In this document: piece by piece, positions 16,078-24,522 of the stretch
Layout: the number at the start of each line of letters is the position of its first letter
Numbering within the stretch: the stretch's first letter is position 1
Source of the DNA: Anaerolineales bacterium
GTDB taxonomy: Bacteria; Chloroflexota; Anaerolineae; Anaerolineales; UBA4823
NCBI GenBank assembly: GCA_020354045.1
Contig: CP070639.1
Span: forward strand, 2,739,657 to 2,772,061
DNA: 32,405 bases
Reading direction: 5' to 3'
Made by a program: the position numbers and the translations under genes
Notes under the pieces: model-generated
The model's database searches: none
Told to the model about the DNA's origin: nothing
Seen by the model: the letters and a program-made list of their open reading frames with translations, nothing else

Positions 16078-19000
16078 TTATGGCGTGGCAGGGCAAAAAG
16101 GAACGTGCAGGTATTGCTGACACTCTTCATCGGTTAGAGACCGCGTTAGCTGTGACTTTGCTATCTCAGCTACTTGCTCAATCGGCAGGACAAAAACATA
16201 TATCCCCGATACCGCTCCAACCGCCAGCCGTTTCCCATCTGGACTAAATGCGACATCTCCTGCGCCGCGACGATCCACTGGTAGAGCTAACAAGTTCGTA
16301 CCAGTCGCGGCCTCCCATACTTTTGCTGTTCCGTCAACACTGGCTGTGGCGATCAGCTGACCGTCAGCGCTAAATGTGACGGAATTCACTGCACCGGTAT
16401 GGCCTTTTAGAGTCAACACATCTTCCCCGGTAGATACATCCCAAATTCTTACAGTACCAATCCCGCCAGTAATCACGACAAACCTGCCATCCGGGCTAAA
16501 TGCAGCATCAAACCCAATATCAGGGAAACTATGATTGCCCACTGCCTCCTCGAATATCACGGTATTTTGTTTTTCTCCGCTAGACGCATCCCAAATAATG
16601 GCTTGACCATACGTATCGGCTGAGAGTATGTATTTCCCATCCGGACTGTATGCCACTGCAAAAATCTCATAGTGAACAATGGGCGTGAAGCCTTCTGTAA
16701 GACCTTGTAATGTGAGCACCTGCCTGCCATTGATCACATCCCAAACGAGGAGCTCGCCATTCGAACTGCCACTGATGAGACGGGTTCCATCCGATGAAAA
16801 ATCCAGACTTGTGATCGAAGAGGTATGCCCGGAAAGCGGGGTTATTTGTTTGCCCGTACCCGAATCGTAGATGATGAGGTTCTTATCATTTGCTACTGCG
16901 ATCGATTTTCCATCCGGGCTATAAGATGCGTGAGAGATCTGTGTATTTTGTCCCTTCAAATTCAAGAATTCTTTACCGGAACTTGCATCCCACACTTTAG
17001 TGGATTTCTCTTCCGGATCGTCCGCAAGGATTCGTTTACCATCCGGGCTATAACTGATGCGCATTGACCAGGGCGCTTCTATTGGAATAAAAAGCGATTC
17101 ACTTGTCGGTTGAATACTCCATAGCCGTGTCGTTTGATCCCAGCTTGTCGTCGCCAAATGTGTGCCTGCAGGGTCAAATGCCACTCCTGTCACAGGGAGC
17201 GTATGACCGGATAATGTGTACAACAATTCCCCGGTGTCGCTGTCCCAAATTTTCGCGGTTGCATCCGAACTGGCAGTGGCAATGAGGTCCCCATTTGAGC
17301 TAAAGGCAATATCAACAAGCGCGTCACGGTGACCGGGGAAGCCGTTTAGCAAAATCTCGCCTGTGGAAGCATCCCATACCCTACCCCAGGGAAATCGCGT
17401 ACTTGTAACCGCGATGCGCGTGCCATCCGGGCTAAAGGCAAGTCCGCGTAGCTGGTCTCCAGCTTCAAATGGCAGAGCCAGCGTTTCGTCTCCAGAGATC
17501 GGATCCCATATACGGACATATTCATCCAACCCGCTCGTAGCGACAAGATTTCCATGTGGGCTGAATGCAATATCGAAAACAGTATCGCCATGGCCTGAAA
17601 AGGTAAGCACTTGTTCGCCAGTCTTCACGTTCCAAATTTTTGCCGTTCCATCATCGCTGGCTGATCCAAGATACCTCCCATCTGGGCTGAAGACAATATC
17701 ATGTAGAGCTCCGTCATGACCGGAGAGCGTGAACAATTCTCTGCCAGTTTCTGCGTCCCAGATTTTCGCGGTTCCATCATCGCTGGCAGTGGCGATCAGT
17801 TTCCCGTCTGGACTGTATGTAATCCCATTCACAGATTCTGTGTGACCGGTTAACATGAACAAACGCTGGCCGGAATCAGCATCCCAAACCTGAGCTGTAT
17901 TATCCCAACAAGCAGTAGTAATACGTTTGCCATCCGGACTATAAGCAACACTCCAAATCTCACTGTCATCCTGAAGTACCTTTCTAACGCGGGAAGCCAA
18001 TACCGAACGGTGTAAGGCATTCTCGGCTTCGAGCGTATCCGCAGCGGAGATAGCCTGCAGCGCCAACAGGAGGCTTCTTTCGGGGTCGTCATCCAGATTG
18101 ATGATCGCAGCAGCAGCCAGCTCCCTGGATTGCGCTTTCAACCCATTGTTCTTCGCTTGATTCCCATAATAGATGGATACACCTATCAGCAAGATCGAAA
18201 GGATAAACGCACCGGTCAGGAACACCGCACGCCTGCGTAATTGTTTCGCCGCTTGAGTTTGAGTTTCTGCCAATTTATAAGCCGCTTCAAGTTCACGCTG
18301 ACGCTGCGCTTCACGCTCCAGAGCGTCGCGTTCCTCTTGCTCAATGGAGGCGGCAAGAAAAAGCCGTTCTGATGGATTCAATCTGCCTTCATTAACCATC
18401 GCCCATTCTCTAGCCTGCGCCAGACGCGCTCCGCGATATAACTCGGACGGGTCATGCCCGCGCATCTCCCAGCCGCGCGCGGACTCTGTGAGGTGGCGAT
18501 GTAATAACAATCCCTCCCGATCCTGCGTAAGCCATTCATGCAGTCGCTGCCATTCACGGATCAAGGCTTCATGCGCGACCTCGGCGCTGTCCTCGTTCAA
18601 CGTGATCAGGCGTGCATCTGCTAGCATATTTAACACAGCCCGCAAATGGGCTGCTTCCTCAGGCCGGCGGACCAGCTCGTTCAATGCAGCACGGCGGCGT
18701 GTATCCTCTGTACCTTCACCCAATTCAGTGAGGCGCAGGAAAACGTCCCGCGCCATTTCCTGCTGGGTACGGTTGAGTTGATCGGTAAACAAACTTTCGG
18801 CAGTTTCTGCGATCGCCCCCCGCACGCCGCCTGAGGCGCGATATCCTTCAAGCGTCATCATTCGCCCGCGCCGACGCTCCCAAGTGGCAAGCAGCGCATG
18901 CGAAAGGAGTGGGAGCGCGCCAGGTTCCGGCTGACTCGTCCCCTGTGCGCCGATGTCATATAACAACATATCTACCAGACCGTGCTCGAATTCCCAACCC

Positions 19001-19851
19001 TTCTGTCTGGCAGGTTCTTCTATAGCCCGGCGCAATTCACCAAGGGTCATCTGACCGATATATTCCTGTTCAGCCGCAACCGCCTGGCGCAAAGCCGGGT
19101 ATTGCGCACAATGCGAATAAAAATCCGCACGCAGGGCAATGACAACACTGATTCTTTTGGAGGATTCAGAGGCAAGCTCGAGAAGTTTCTCGATAAAAGC
19201 GCCCCGTTCGGTTTCATCGCGACATAAGGTGAATATCTCTTCAAATTGATCTACCAGGATGAGCAGCGGATCAGACTCAACCTGAGTCTGTTTCTGCTCC
19301 AGGAGCATCGCCAACGCCCGCAGCGGATACTCCCCCGGGGTAAAGATGTACACCTCCCAGCCAGCCTGTTTAAGGGCGACAGCCAGACCCGCCCTCATCA
19401 GCGATGATTTTCCGCTTCCCGAAGCGCCAACTACGGTTAGAAAACGGGAATTTGAATCCACAACGAGGTCAGTGACACGGTCCGCGATATGTGCCGTGAG
19501 GGTTTCCCGTCCAAAAAACAATTCGGCGTCTGATTCGTCGAAGAACAATAATCCCCTGTAAGGTGATATGCCCGGAGCCGGGGCATCCTCCTGACGGGCT
19601 GATTGAGCCAATTCCAAAAACCGGGCAATGAGCTCCGGCTCATCTTCAATGTGCAAAGCGGAGATAAATAACGCTTTAAGCGTGGTGAGATCCGGTCGTC
19701 GCTGATTGTTTTCCAGTCGACCGATTTGGGCCTCGCTGTAGCCAACTGCAATGGAAAGCTCGAGTTGTGTGAGGCGCTCGCGGCGTCGAAGGTATCTGAG
19801 CAGATCCCCAAATGTCTGGAACGAGTCGGGTGAGAGGGGTTGATTGGGCAT
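16078..19851 (-). CDS. XRE helix-turn-helix, STAND NTPase, membrane segment and 14 WD40 repeats
   Basis: A 1257-aa multidomain protein. Residues 13-70 are an XRE-type helix-turn-helix (LTQLELSIAVGYSEAQIGRLEN). Residues about 95-500 are a novel STAND (nSTAND1) NTPase: PYRGLLFFDESDAELFFGRE entry motif, Walker A G142-S150 (GASGSGKSS), Walker B D201 (ILVDQFEEIF). A coiled, charged stretch (about 500-535) leads to one hydrophobic segment (about 537-560, FLTGAFILSILLIGVSIYY). From about 625 to the end I count 14 WD40 units (SPDGKxIATAS..DGTAKIWD.., GH at unit ends), enough for two seven-bladed propellers. STAND proteins act as signal-gated switches; WD40 parts usually sense or repress. With a membrane segment between, the propellers may lie outside. 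Start: ATG 19851; a TTG at 19860 is possible. Its partner is not evident from neighbours. Confidence 0.9.
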   Translation of the reverse strand: MPNQPLSPDSFQTFGDLLRYLRRRERLTQLELSIAVGYSEAQIGRLENNQRRPDLTTLKALFISALHIEDEPELIARFLELAQSARQEDAPAPGISPYRGLLFFDESDAELFFGRETLTAHIADRVTDLVVDSNSRFLTVVGASGSGKSSLMRAGLAVALKQAGWEVYIFTPGEYPLRALAMLLEQKQTQVESDPLLILVDQFEEIFTLCRDETERGAFIEKLLELASESSKRISVVIALRADFYSHCAQYPALRQAVAAEQEYIGQMTLGELRRAIEEPARQKGWEFEHGLVDMLLYDIGAQGTSQPEPGALPLLSHALLATWERRRGRMMTLEGYRASGGVRGAIAETAESLFTDQLNRTQQEMARDVFLRLTELGEGTEDTRRRAALNELVRRPEEAAHLRAVLNMLADARLITLNEDSAEVAHEALIREWQRLHEWLTQDREGLLLHRHLTESARGWEMRGHDPSELYRGARLAQAREWAMVNEGRLNPSERLFLAASIEQEERDALEREAQRQRELEAAYKLAETQTQAAKQLRRRAVFLTGAFILSILLIGVSIYYGNQAKNNGLKAQSRELAAAAIINLDDDPERSLLLALQAISAADTLEAENALHRSVLASRVRKVLQDDSEIWSVAYSPDGKRITTACWDNTAQVWDADSGQRLFMLTGHTESVNGITYSPDGKLIATASDDGTAKIWDAETGRELFTLSGHDGALHDIVFSPDGRYLGSASDDGTAKIWNVKTGEQVLTFSGHGDTVFDIAFSPHGNLVATSGLDEYVRIWDPISGDETLALPFEAGDQLRGLAFSPDGTRIAVTSTRFPWGRVWDASTGEILLNGFPGHRDALVDIAFSSNGDLIATASSDATAKIWDSDTGELLYTLSGHTLPVTGVAFDPAGTHLATTSWDQTTRLWSIQPTSESLFIPIEAPWSMRISYSPDGKRILADDPEEKSTKVWDASSGKEFLNLKGQNTQISHASYSPDGKSIAVANDKNLIIYDSGTGKQITPLSGHTSSITSLDFSSDGTRLISGSSNGELLVWDVINGRQVLTLQGLTEGFTPIVHYEIFAVAYSPDGKYILSADTYGQAIIWDASSGEKQNTVIFEEAVGNHSFPDIGFDAAFSPDGRFVVITGGIGTVRIWDVSTGEDVLTLKGHTGAVNSVTFSADGQLIATASVDGTAKVWEAATGTNLLALPVDRRGAGDVAFSPDGKRLAVGAVSGIYVFVLPIEQVAEIAKSQLTRSLTDEECQQYLHVPFCPATP

Positions 19852-19874
19852 TTTAGGCAATATCCAATGGGGTA

Positions 19875-19903
19875 ATTCTATAGCTTTGAGGAGACATTTG
19901 CAA
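19875..19903 (-). promoter_or_regulatory. promoter of the STAND/WD40 gene
   Basis: On the minus strand TTGCAA (19898-19903) and TAGAAT (19875-19880) are 17 bases apart, a good sigma-70-type pair. Transcription would start near 19868, leaving only about 10-17 bases before the TTG 19860 or ATG 19851 start. No Shine-Dalgarno sequence is present, so the message would be nearly leaderless. The rest of the gap to 20153 has nothing I recognise apart from a short inverted repeat CATTT/AAATG around 19926-19941. Confidence 0.5.
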
Positions 19904-20153
19904 GAGTGTGAAGATATAAATTTTCCATTTGGCGGGAAATGTCAGATTTTTTCTTCCAAGGGATGATAACCTTTGAGCGTGAAGCAAACTCGAAATTAGC
20001 CAAGGAGCAGCGCTATGAAATATGCAAGTTAACTTCAAATGGAAAGCGACACCATAGTCGCTCGTAATAAAGAGGTTCAGATCACAAAGTGTTTCAATCA
20101 ATTATTAACAAAATCAGGCAAGATGATTTGATTTATAAAGGGAGAAAATTATC

Positions 20154-20732
20154 ATGAACAAGAGATTTGTAAGATTAAGTATGACTGGTTTGCTGATGCT
20201 GATGCTCCTGGCTGGGATCACGGGAACTGGATCAGCAGCGTTCTCGCCCACCGGTGTCCTGGTGGGTTCAGGCTTGGCGTTTAACTACCGCTTTCACGAC
20301 GAGGGCGCGGATGAGATCGAAGACTTCTGTGGCGTGTCTGGCCTGACGGTCGAACACACCTTCTCGCTCGACATGTTTGTTCATATCGTTCCGCACGGAC
20401 CCGATCGTCTGGACTACTACCTTCAGCACGGCGTTTGGACGGACACATACACGAGCGGTGGAAACACTGTCACGGCGGTCGCGAATGTGATTGAGAAGGA
20501 CCAGCTCGTCACCGACAACGGGGACGGTACGCTCACCATCGTCATTCTCGCGACCGGGAACGCGACCGCTTATGGCCCAGACGGCAAGGCAATCGCTCGG
20601 GACCCGGGTCAGCTGCGATTTGTGATTTACATCGAGGCCGATGGCAGCCTCACCTTTGGCGACGTGATCAAGGGTTCAACCGGCCGCAGCGATGACTTCT
20701 GTGACGCAGCGGTCGCTGCGCTCTCTGGGTAG
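20154..20732 (+). CDS. secreted protein of unknown function, GC-rich
   Basis: Exported 192-aa protein. A signal peptide (basic MNKRFVR, hydrophobic 11-22) ends with likely cleavage after A28 or A29 (GSAA). The mature part is acidic and beta-rich and holds two cysteines only, C59 (EDFCGV) and C183 (DDFCDA), near its two ends, suggesting one disulfide. The ATG at 20154 has a ribosome binding site (AGGGAGA, about 9 bases upstream). The coding part from about 20240 is clearly richer in G and C, with GTC, GCG and GGC codons, than the AT-rich genes on both sides; similar secreted proteins are familiar from Actinobacteria, so transfer is plausible. No enzymatic motif is visible. Function not assigned. 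Confidence 0.8.
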   Translation: MNKRFVRLSMTGLLMLMLLAGITGTGSAAFSPTGVLVGSGLAFNYRFHDEGADEIEDFCGVSGLTVEHTFSLDMFVHIVPHGPDRLDYYLQHGVWTDTYTSGGNTVTAVANVIEKDQLVTDNGDGTLTIVILATGNATAYGPDGKAIARDPGQLRFVIYIEADGSLTFGDVIKGSTGRSDDFCDAAVAALSG

Positions 20733-20737
20733 ATACT

Positions 20738-20930
20738 TCAGAAACTGTTATCGACGTTCATCACGGAGACCTTGGCGGTGCCATCCTGACCGCGTTGGAA
20801 AGCGATCTTCGTGCCCTCCAGAGGCTGCTGCTCGGGCTTGGACGACTGGATTTCCTTTGAAGGTTGACCTGGTCTGCCCGCTGCCATCCGCTTTCATAAA
20901 ATAAATATCCATGTTGCCGTATTGAGCAAC
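20738..20930 (-). pseudogene. frameshifted TolB-like beta-propeller remnant
   Basis: Read on the minus strand, one frame gives QYGNMDIYFMKADGSGQTR and another, shifted by one base, gives PLEGTKIAFQRGQDGT then VSVMNVDNSF and a stop at 20738-20740. Together they reproduce the repeat pattern of TolB/PD40 propellers (DIYVMNADGS...GTKIAFxxxxDG). Only about one and a half repeats remain, with no start or signal peptide. It is a fragment broken by a frameshift between about 20830 and 20860, and lies in the same GC-rich stretch as the secreted-protein gene. Confidence 0.6.
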
Positions 20931-20969
20931 CGAAACCGGAGCGTGGGTATTTATAACAAGTTAGAAAGC

Positions 20970-21000
20970 GATAACGCCAGGTCCACGACCTGGCGTTATC
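20970..21000 (-). terminator. strong hairpin terminator
   Basis: A perfect 14-bp stem, 20970-20983 pairing with 20987-21000, has a 3-base loop. It lies 84 bases after the stop of the minus-strand SRPBCC gene, and the minus strand continues GCTTTCTAACTT. It may stop transcription from both sides (ATTCTCTCATT follows on the plus strand). Confidence 0.7.
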
Positions 21001-21084
21001 ATTCTCTCATTAAATTTAACCGGGATGTGCTTATCTGGCTTCAACCTGTCTGGTTGACACGTAAAATAATCCCGAAACATAAAA

Positions 21085-21525
21085 TCAGGCTGCACCCGAT
21101 TCTAGCAACTTCTTCAACCTCTGGTTATCGGCATTCATTTGATTTTCGAGCTGCTTGGCTGCCAACCCCTCGGCTAACTTAAAAAATCCGCCTAATTCCA
21201 CCTTTCCAGAAAAGGTGAGCAGCGTGCCACCCTCCTGTGGCTCAACCTTGGCCGTCACTTCGACCGGGATGGGACCGCTAATCGCTTTAAAGGTGGTCTG
21301 GGAGGGGGGCTGCCAGTCCGTGATCTGCATCTCCGCTTCCATCTCGCGCCCGAGCAGATTGGCTGTTGTTTTCCAGGTAGAACCGACCCCGATTGGGCCA
21401 TCTGAAGTCCATGAAGCTGATTTTGTTCCGCTCTGATAATTTGGGCTATTTGAAGGCTCATTGATGTAATCAAAAACATCCTGTGGAGAACGGTTGATAA
21501 AAACTTTACTTTCTAACTTGACCAT
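21085..21525 (-). CDS. SRPBCC-family (CoxG-like) protein
   Basis: Intact 146-aa single-domain protein of the START/Bet v1-like fold. Start ATG 21525 is chosen because AGGAGA lies 8 bases upstream and the protein then opens MVKLESKVFINRSPQDVFDYI, the standard first strand and helix of this family; longer frames only add unrelated residues. Further marks are the IGVGSTW turn, the DWQPP motif, and the long C-terminal helix KQLENQMNADNQRLKKLLE. Such proteins bind hydrophobic ligands or act in membrane recruitment (CoxG); the ligand is unknown. It is clearly a paralogue of the partial gene at 3-377. It stands alone, with its terminator at 20970-21000. Confidence 0.88.
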   Translation of the reverse strand: MVKLESKVFINRSPQDVFDYINEPSNSPNYQSGTKSASWTSDGPIGVGSTWKTTANLLGREMEAEMQITDWQPPSQTTFKAISGPIPVEVTAKVEPQEGGTLLTFSGKVELGGFFKLAEGLAAKQLENQMNADNQRLKKLLESGAA

Positions 21526-22149
21526 GAAAAGATCTCCTGACGGGGAATGGTGAAAAAAGAACCTGTCAAGGTATGTGCCTATGACTATTTCCCCACATAG
21601 CATAGGATTTGTGAGATTGCACGCAGGTTTCAATTGGCAAAAGTGATTATACTATAAACAAAGATAATTTAGGTCTAATTTATATTCGTTACAACCTTGG
21701 AAACAACTGGCATTGCATGGCCAGGATGGCTACGATTGTGGTCTGGGCTGAGCCTCCCCGAGTTTTTTCAAGAATAGTCTCAAACGCAAAGAAGAGACTA
21801 TGGTTGGATTTTACAAAATTATAACAGCGCCAGCCTCTCTACCTGGCATTGGTGTTATGGATATTTGATATTTCCAGGCACCAGCCTTGCAGTGACTGTG
21901 ACAGCGTGTCAATTGTGATTGTTTAGCCAAGACGCCGTCAGGAATGGATCGGAACTTTTAGACGGGCCTATAGTCTGGGGCAGGTAATCGCGACCCTGAT
22001 AAAGGTTTTTTTGGTGGAAGCATAGACATCTGCTCGAATAACAAACACGGCATGATCGGTATATAATGTTCAGGACTATAGATAGCTGGATAAACCGCAA
22101 GGTGGCGGTATATGCGGTGGTCAGCTGGCATAAATTATATGGAATGCGC
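21526..22149. other. long intergenic region between divergent genes
   Basis: This is the shared upstream region of the minus-strand SRPBCC gene and the plus-strand hydrolase. It has no coding frame I would support. Two foldable pieces are visible: TAGTCTC/GAGACTA (21775-21781 and 21794-21800), and a hairpin of TGGTG/CACCA with inner TGGA/TCCA (21850-21883). A perfect -10 box TATAAT is at 22062-22067, but without a good -35. If it is used, an ATG overlapping it at 22066 cannot be the start of the hydrolase. Confidence 0.5.
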
Positions 22150-22962
22150 ATGAAAATTCACCATCTGAATTGTGGGACGATGTTTCCACGTTTTCCCCGC
22201 GGGACACAAAGTATCAGTTATTGCCTGCTGGTAAAAACTAATGATGGATTGCTTTTAGTCGACACTGGTTATGGTGTCCAAGATTACAAACAGCCCACAA
22301 TGTTTACAAAAGTATTCATACTGTCTTTGGGTATGCCACGCTCATTAGAAGAAACAGCAATTCATCAAGTAAAAAAATTGGGCTACGCCAGAGATGATGT
22401 TAAACACATAGTAATGACGCATTTACACAGTGATCACGCAGGTGGGCTGAGAGATTTTCCAAATGCTCAGGTTCATGTTCATGCTTTGGAATACAAAGCT
22501 ATTCAATCCCCAAAGGGATTCAAAGAGCGTTTTTACGATGCTACACAATGGTCACACAGCCCCAAATGGGTAGTGCATGAAGAGGAGGAGAAAGGAGATT
22601 GGTTTGGATTTAGAAATATTCAGCTGCAGGAAGGACTTAACCCCGAGGTCCGCCTAATTCCATTGCACGGCCATACACGTGGGCACTGTGGTGTGGCCAT
22701 CCAGACTTCAAAAGGATGGTTGCTTCATTGTGGAGATGCTACTTATCCCTTTTACCATAAAAATGAACCGGCTGAACCATTCAAGCCACTGCCCTTTTAT
22801 GTAATGTCACCCCCTAAATGGCTTGAGAAAGGTCTAATAGGTGAAAATACATCTCGTTTGAAAGAATTGCATGCAAAACACGGTGAAAAAATCCAGTTTA
22901 TTTGTTCGAATGATGTAATCACTTATTCCAGACAACTGCATATCCAACGAGATGCCAGCTAA
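22150..22962 (+). CDS. metallo-beta-lactamase-fold hydrolase
   Basis: A 270-aa soluble enzyme of the MBL superfamily. Metal motifs: H91-x-H93-x-D95-H96 (THLHSDH), H179 (LHGHTRGH) and D196 (CGDATY), the full two-metal set. The layout resembles quorum-quenching lactonases and related MBL hydrolases (N-terminal HHLNCG...SYCLLVKTNDGLLLVDTGYG), but substrate specificity cannot be read. Start: ATG 22150 (MKIHHLNCG) fits the family; ATG 22144 is also possible; ATG 22066 lies inside a putative -10 box and would add unrelated residues. Cytoplasmic: no signal peptide. The next gene starts 240 bases later, so an operon is possible but unproven. Confidence 0.88.
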   Translation: MKIHHLNCGTMFPRFPRGTQSISYCLLVKTNDGLLLVDTGYGVQDYKQPTMFTKVFILSLGMPRSLEETAIHQVKKLGYARDDVKHIVMTHLHSDHAGGLRDFPNAQVHVHALEYKAIQSPKGFKERFYDATQWSHSPKWVVHEEEEKGDWFGFRNIQLQEGLNPEVRLIPLHGHTRGHCGVAIQTSKGWLLHCGDATYPFYHKNEPAEPFKPLPFYVMSPPKWLEKGLIGENTSRLKELHAKHGEKIQFICSNDVITYSRQLHIQRDAS

Positions 22963-23201
22963 CTAAACGTAGCGGATATCCTGTCACCTGATGTGCGCTC
23001 GATGTGTACTTGTCTCCTTCAATCCCCACACCTCAAAAACAGCCGCCCTGGGCTGATTGGCAGCGGCACGTAGAGAGTGCAAAATTTCCGCGGTGTGATC
23101 AGGTAGGCGAGTGAGGGTTTCTAAGTCTTGGCTTGGATCGTTTTATAATATCATGATTGGAGGTTATATCTGGACAGTGCATTTCTGCAATAGGAACCAT
23201 C

Positions 23202-23903
23202 ATGGATAATAATATAGTGTACGAATGGTTATTAAATTCGACGTTCACCGTTTCTGCGCGCTCGCAAAGCTTGTATCGCATGGCGCCATATCTCATCCCG
23301 CTCTTGAAACCCGGCGTTGAGATTGTCGATCTTTGCTGCGGGTCGGGTCCCATGTCTTTCTGGTTTGAAGAAAGGGGAGCCAAAGTAACCGGCGTTGACT
23401 ATGCCCCTTACATGATTGCACTCGCCAAACAAGAAGCCTCCCGCCGAAACTCCGCAGTGGAGTTCATCGAGGCAGATATATTCACTCATGAACTGGGGCA
23501 GGCACGCTATGACCTGGCCTCTTGCTTCGGCAACAGTATTTCCGATTTTCCGTTGTCAGATTTCGCGAAGATGGTGAAAAAGGTAGGTAATTCTTTGAAA
23601 CCTGGCGGACGCTTTGCACTAGAATACCTTGATGGAAGTTATCACTACATACAAGGGAGCGCACCGCGTAAAGGGGTTTATCAGGAATCTCCTGAGCTTA
23701 TTACTTTTCGTTTCAAAGAATATTTACCCGAGATTGGGGCATGCGTGAACATAATTTGCAATGAAACGCGTGGAGAAGAATATGAAAGACGAGCCTACAT
23801 CTACAGTGTGCCGGTTGTAAAAGCATTAACTGATGTCGAGCTAAGTCTTGAGCAACATATCCTCTTGGGTGAAAACCATTTTCTTGATATTTTTACAAAG
23901 TAA
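23202..23903 (+). CDS. SAM-dependent class I methyltransferase
   Basis: A 233-aa methyltransferase of the Rossmann type. Motif I is D43-L-C-C-G-S-G49, the acidic residue after strand 2 is D66 (VTGVDYAPYMIALAKQ), motif II lies around ADIFTHEL, and a motif III-like LKPGGRFALEYLDG follows. Start ATG 23202 has AGGAACC 6-9 bases upstream; a TTG at 23157 would add 15 unrelated residues. The C-terminal half (strands with TFRFKEYLPEIGACVNIICNETRGEEYERRAY) resembles small-molecule methyltransferases with a beta-rich substrate cap. Substrate unknown. A -10 like TATAAT at 23144-23149 may serve as its promoter. Confidence 0.88.
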   Translation: MDNNIVYEWLLNSTFTVSARSQSLYRMAPYLIPLLKPGVEIVDLCCGSGPMSFWFEERGAKVTGVDYAPYMIALAKQEASRRNSAVEFIEADIFTHELGQARYDLASCFGNSISDFPLSDFAKMVKKVGNSLKPGGRFALEYLDGSYHYIQGSAPRKGVYQESPELITFRFKEYLPEIGACVNIICNETRGEEYERRAYIYSVPVVKALTDVELSLEQHILLGENHFLDIFTK

Positions 23904-24278
23904 TTGAGTATGTGCCTGATTCAACTAGCCAGCTAAGATTAGGTACAAAGTCTATCGCCTGGATTTAGGCCAAGGGCTTTAAAATCGTTTTCAGGTTGTT
24001 GGTCGGACTTTGCAAACAGCATATCAACCACCGTCACAGAAAATACCCCTGGTTGCAGGAATATTTGTGTTCTTCCAATCACTAGCTTAGCTGCAAGCAT
24101 ATAGATTTATTGTCTATTGCCCACACTTGATAAAGGCGCGGTCAGGGATGGGCGCGGGCAGTGGCTGAGGTCATATGGCGAAATTACCACTATCACAGAA
24201 AAAAAGCGGCTAGCTGGCTTGCTACGAAATGATGATACCGGCTCGTGGTTCGTCGTTCGGCTCCTTTGAACTCACCGC
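23904..24278. other. intergenic, nothing recognised
   Basis: The 375 bases after the methyltransferase gene contain no gene-like frame, tRNA or long repeat that I can identify. No clear terminator is visible after the methyltransferase stop. The composition is mixed, with a GC-rich patch near 24136-24170. Confidence 0.4.
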
Positions 24279-24321
24279 CTGAGATTCTCTCAGAAAATAT
24301 ATGAAGAAATTACTGTATAAT
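24279..24321 (+). promoter_or_regulatory. candidate promoter and operator for the stress-protein/glucan-synthase operon
   Basis: A perfect TATAAT is at 24316-24321. The -35 zone holds no consensus box; instead an inverted repeat CTGAGA-TTC-TCTCAG lies at 24279-24293, where an activator could replace -35 contacts. The resulting leader would be about 195 bases long. Confidence 0.4.
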
Positions 24322-24480
24322 TTAAATTAGATCGGTAAAGGTTAGCTTGGAATCCAGCCTTGCGCTGGCATCTGGTATACGAATTCTGCACTACCACCAT
24401 TGATGATTAAGGGGGCGATCATCGCACATCGAACACATTGTAGTATCGCAACCTTGCCTGTCCTGTAAATATTCGCAAGT

Positions 24481-24517
24481 TGCCGAGGCGCTCCTCGGCA
24501 GTAGTGTTGACAGGAGG
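24481..24517 (+). promoter_or_regulatory. leader hairpin and strong ribosome binding site
   Basis: TGCCGAGG (24481-24488) and CCTCGGCA (24493-24500) form a perfect 8-bp stem with loop CGCT. Eleven bases later comes an optimal AGGAGG (24512-24517), 5 bases before the GTG start of the stress protein. The stem does not itself cover the ribosome binding site, but CCTC in its right arm could pair with GAGG of that site in an alternative fold. Confidence 0.5.
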
Positions 24518-24522
24518 CAATC

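Noticed and set aside
16078..19851. A phage-defence system built on the STAND protein
   Set aside because: No nuclease, toxin, protease or other defence gene is adjacent; the neighbours are an exporter operon and a secreted protein.
15815..19878. The 9-mer AATTACCCC near 15815-15823 and its complement near 19870-19878, on both sides of the STAND/WD40 gene
   Set aside because: Too short and isolated to call terminal repeats of a mobile unit; chance is enough.
21688..21900. A further RNA gene in the long gap upstream of the hydrolase
   Set aside because: Only short isolated hairpins are present, without a terminator or promoter that fits.
22066..22149. N-terminal extension of the hydrolase from ATG 22066
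   Set aside because: This ATG overlaps a TATAAT box and the added residues do not resemble the family.
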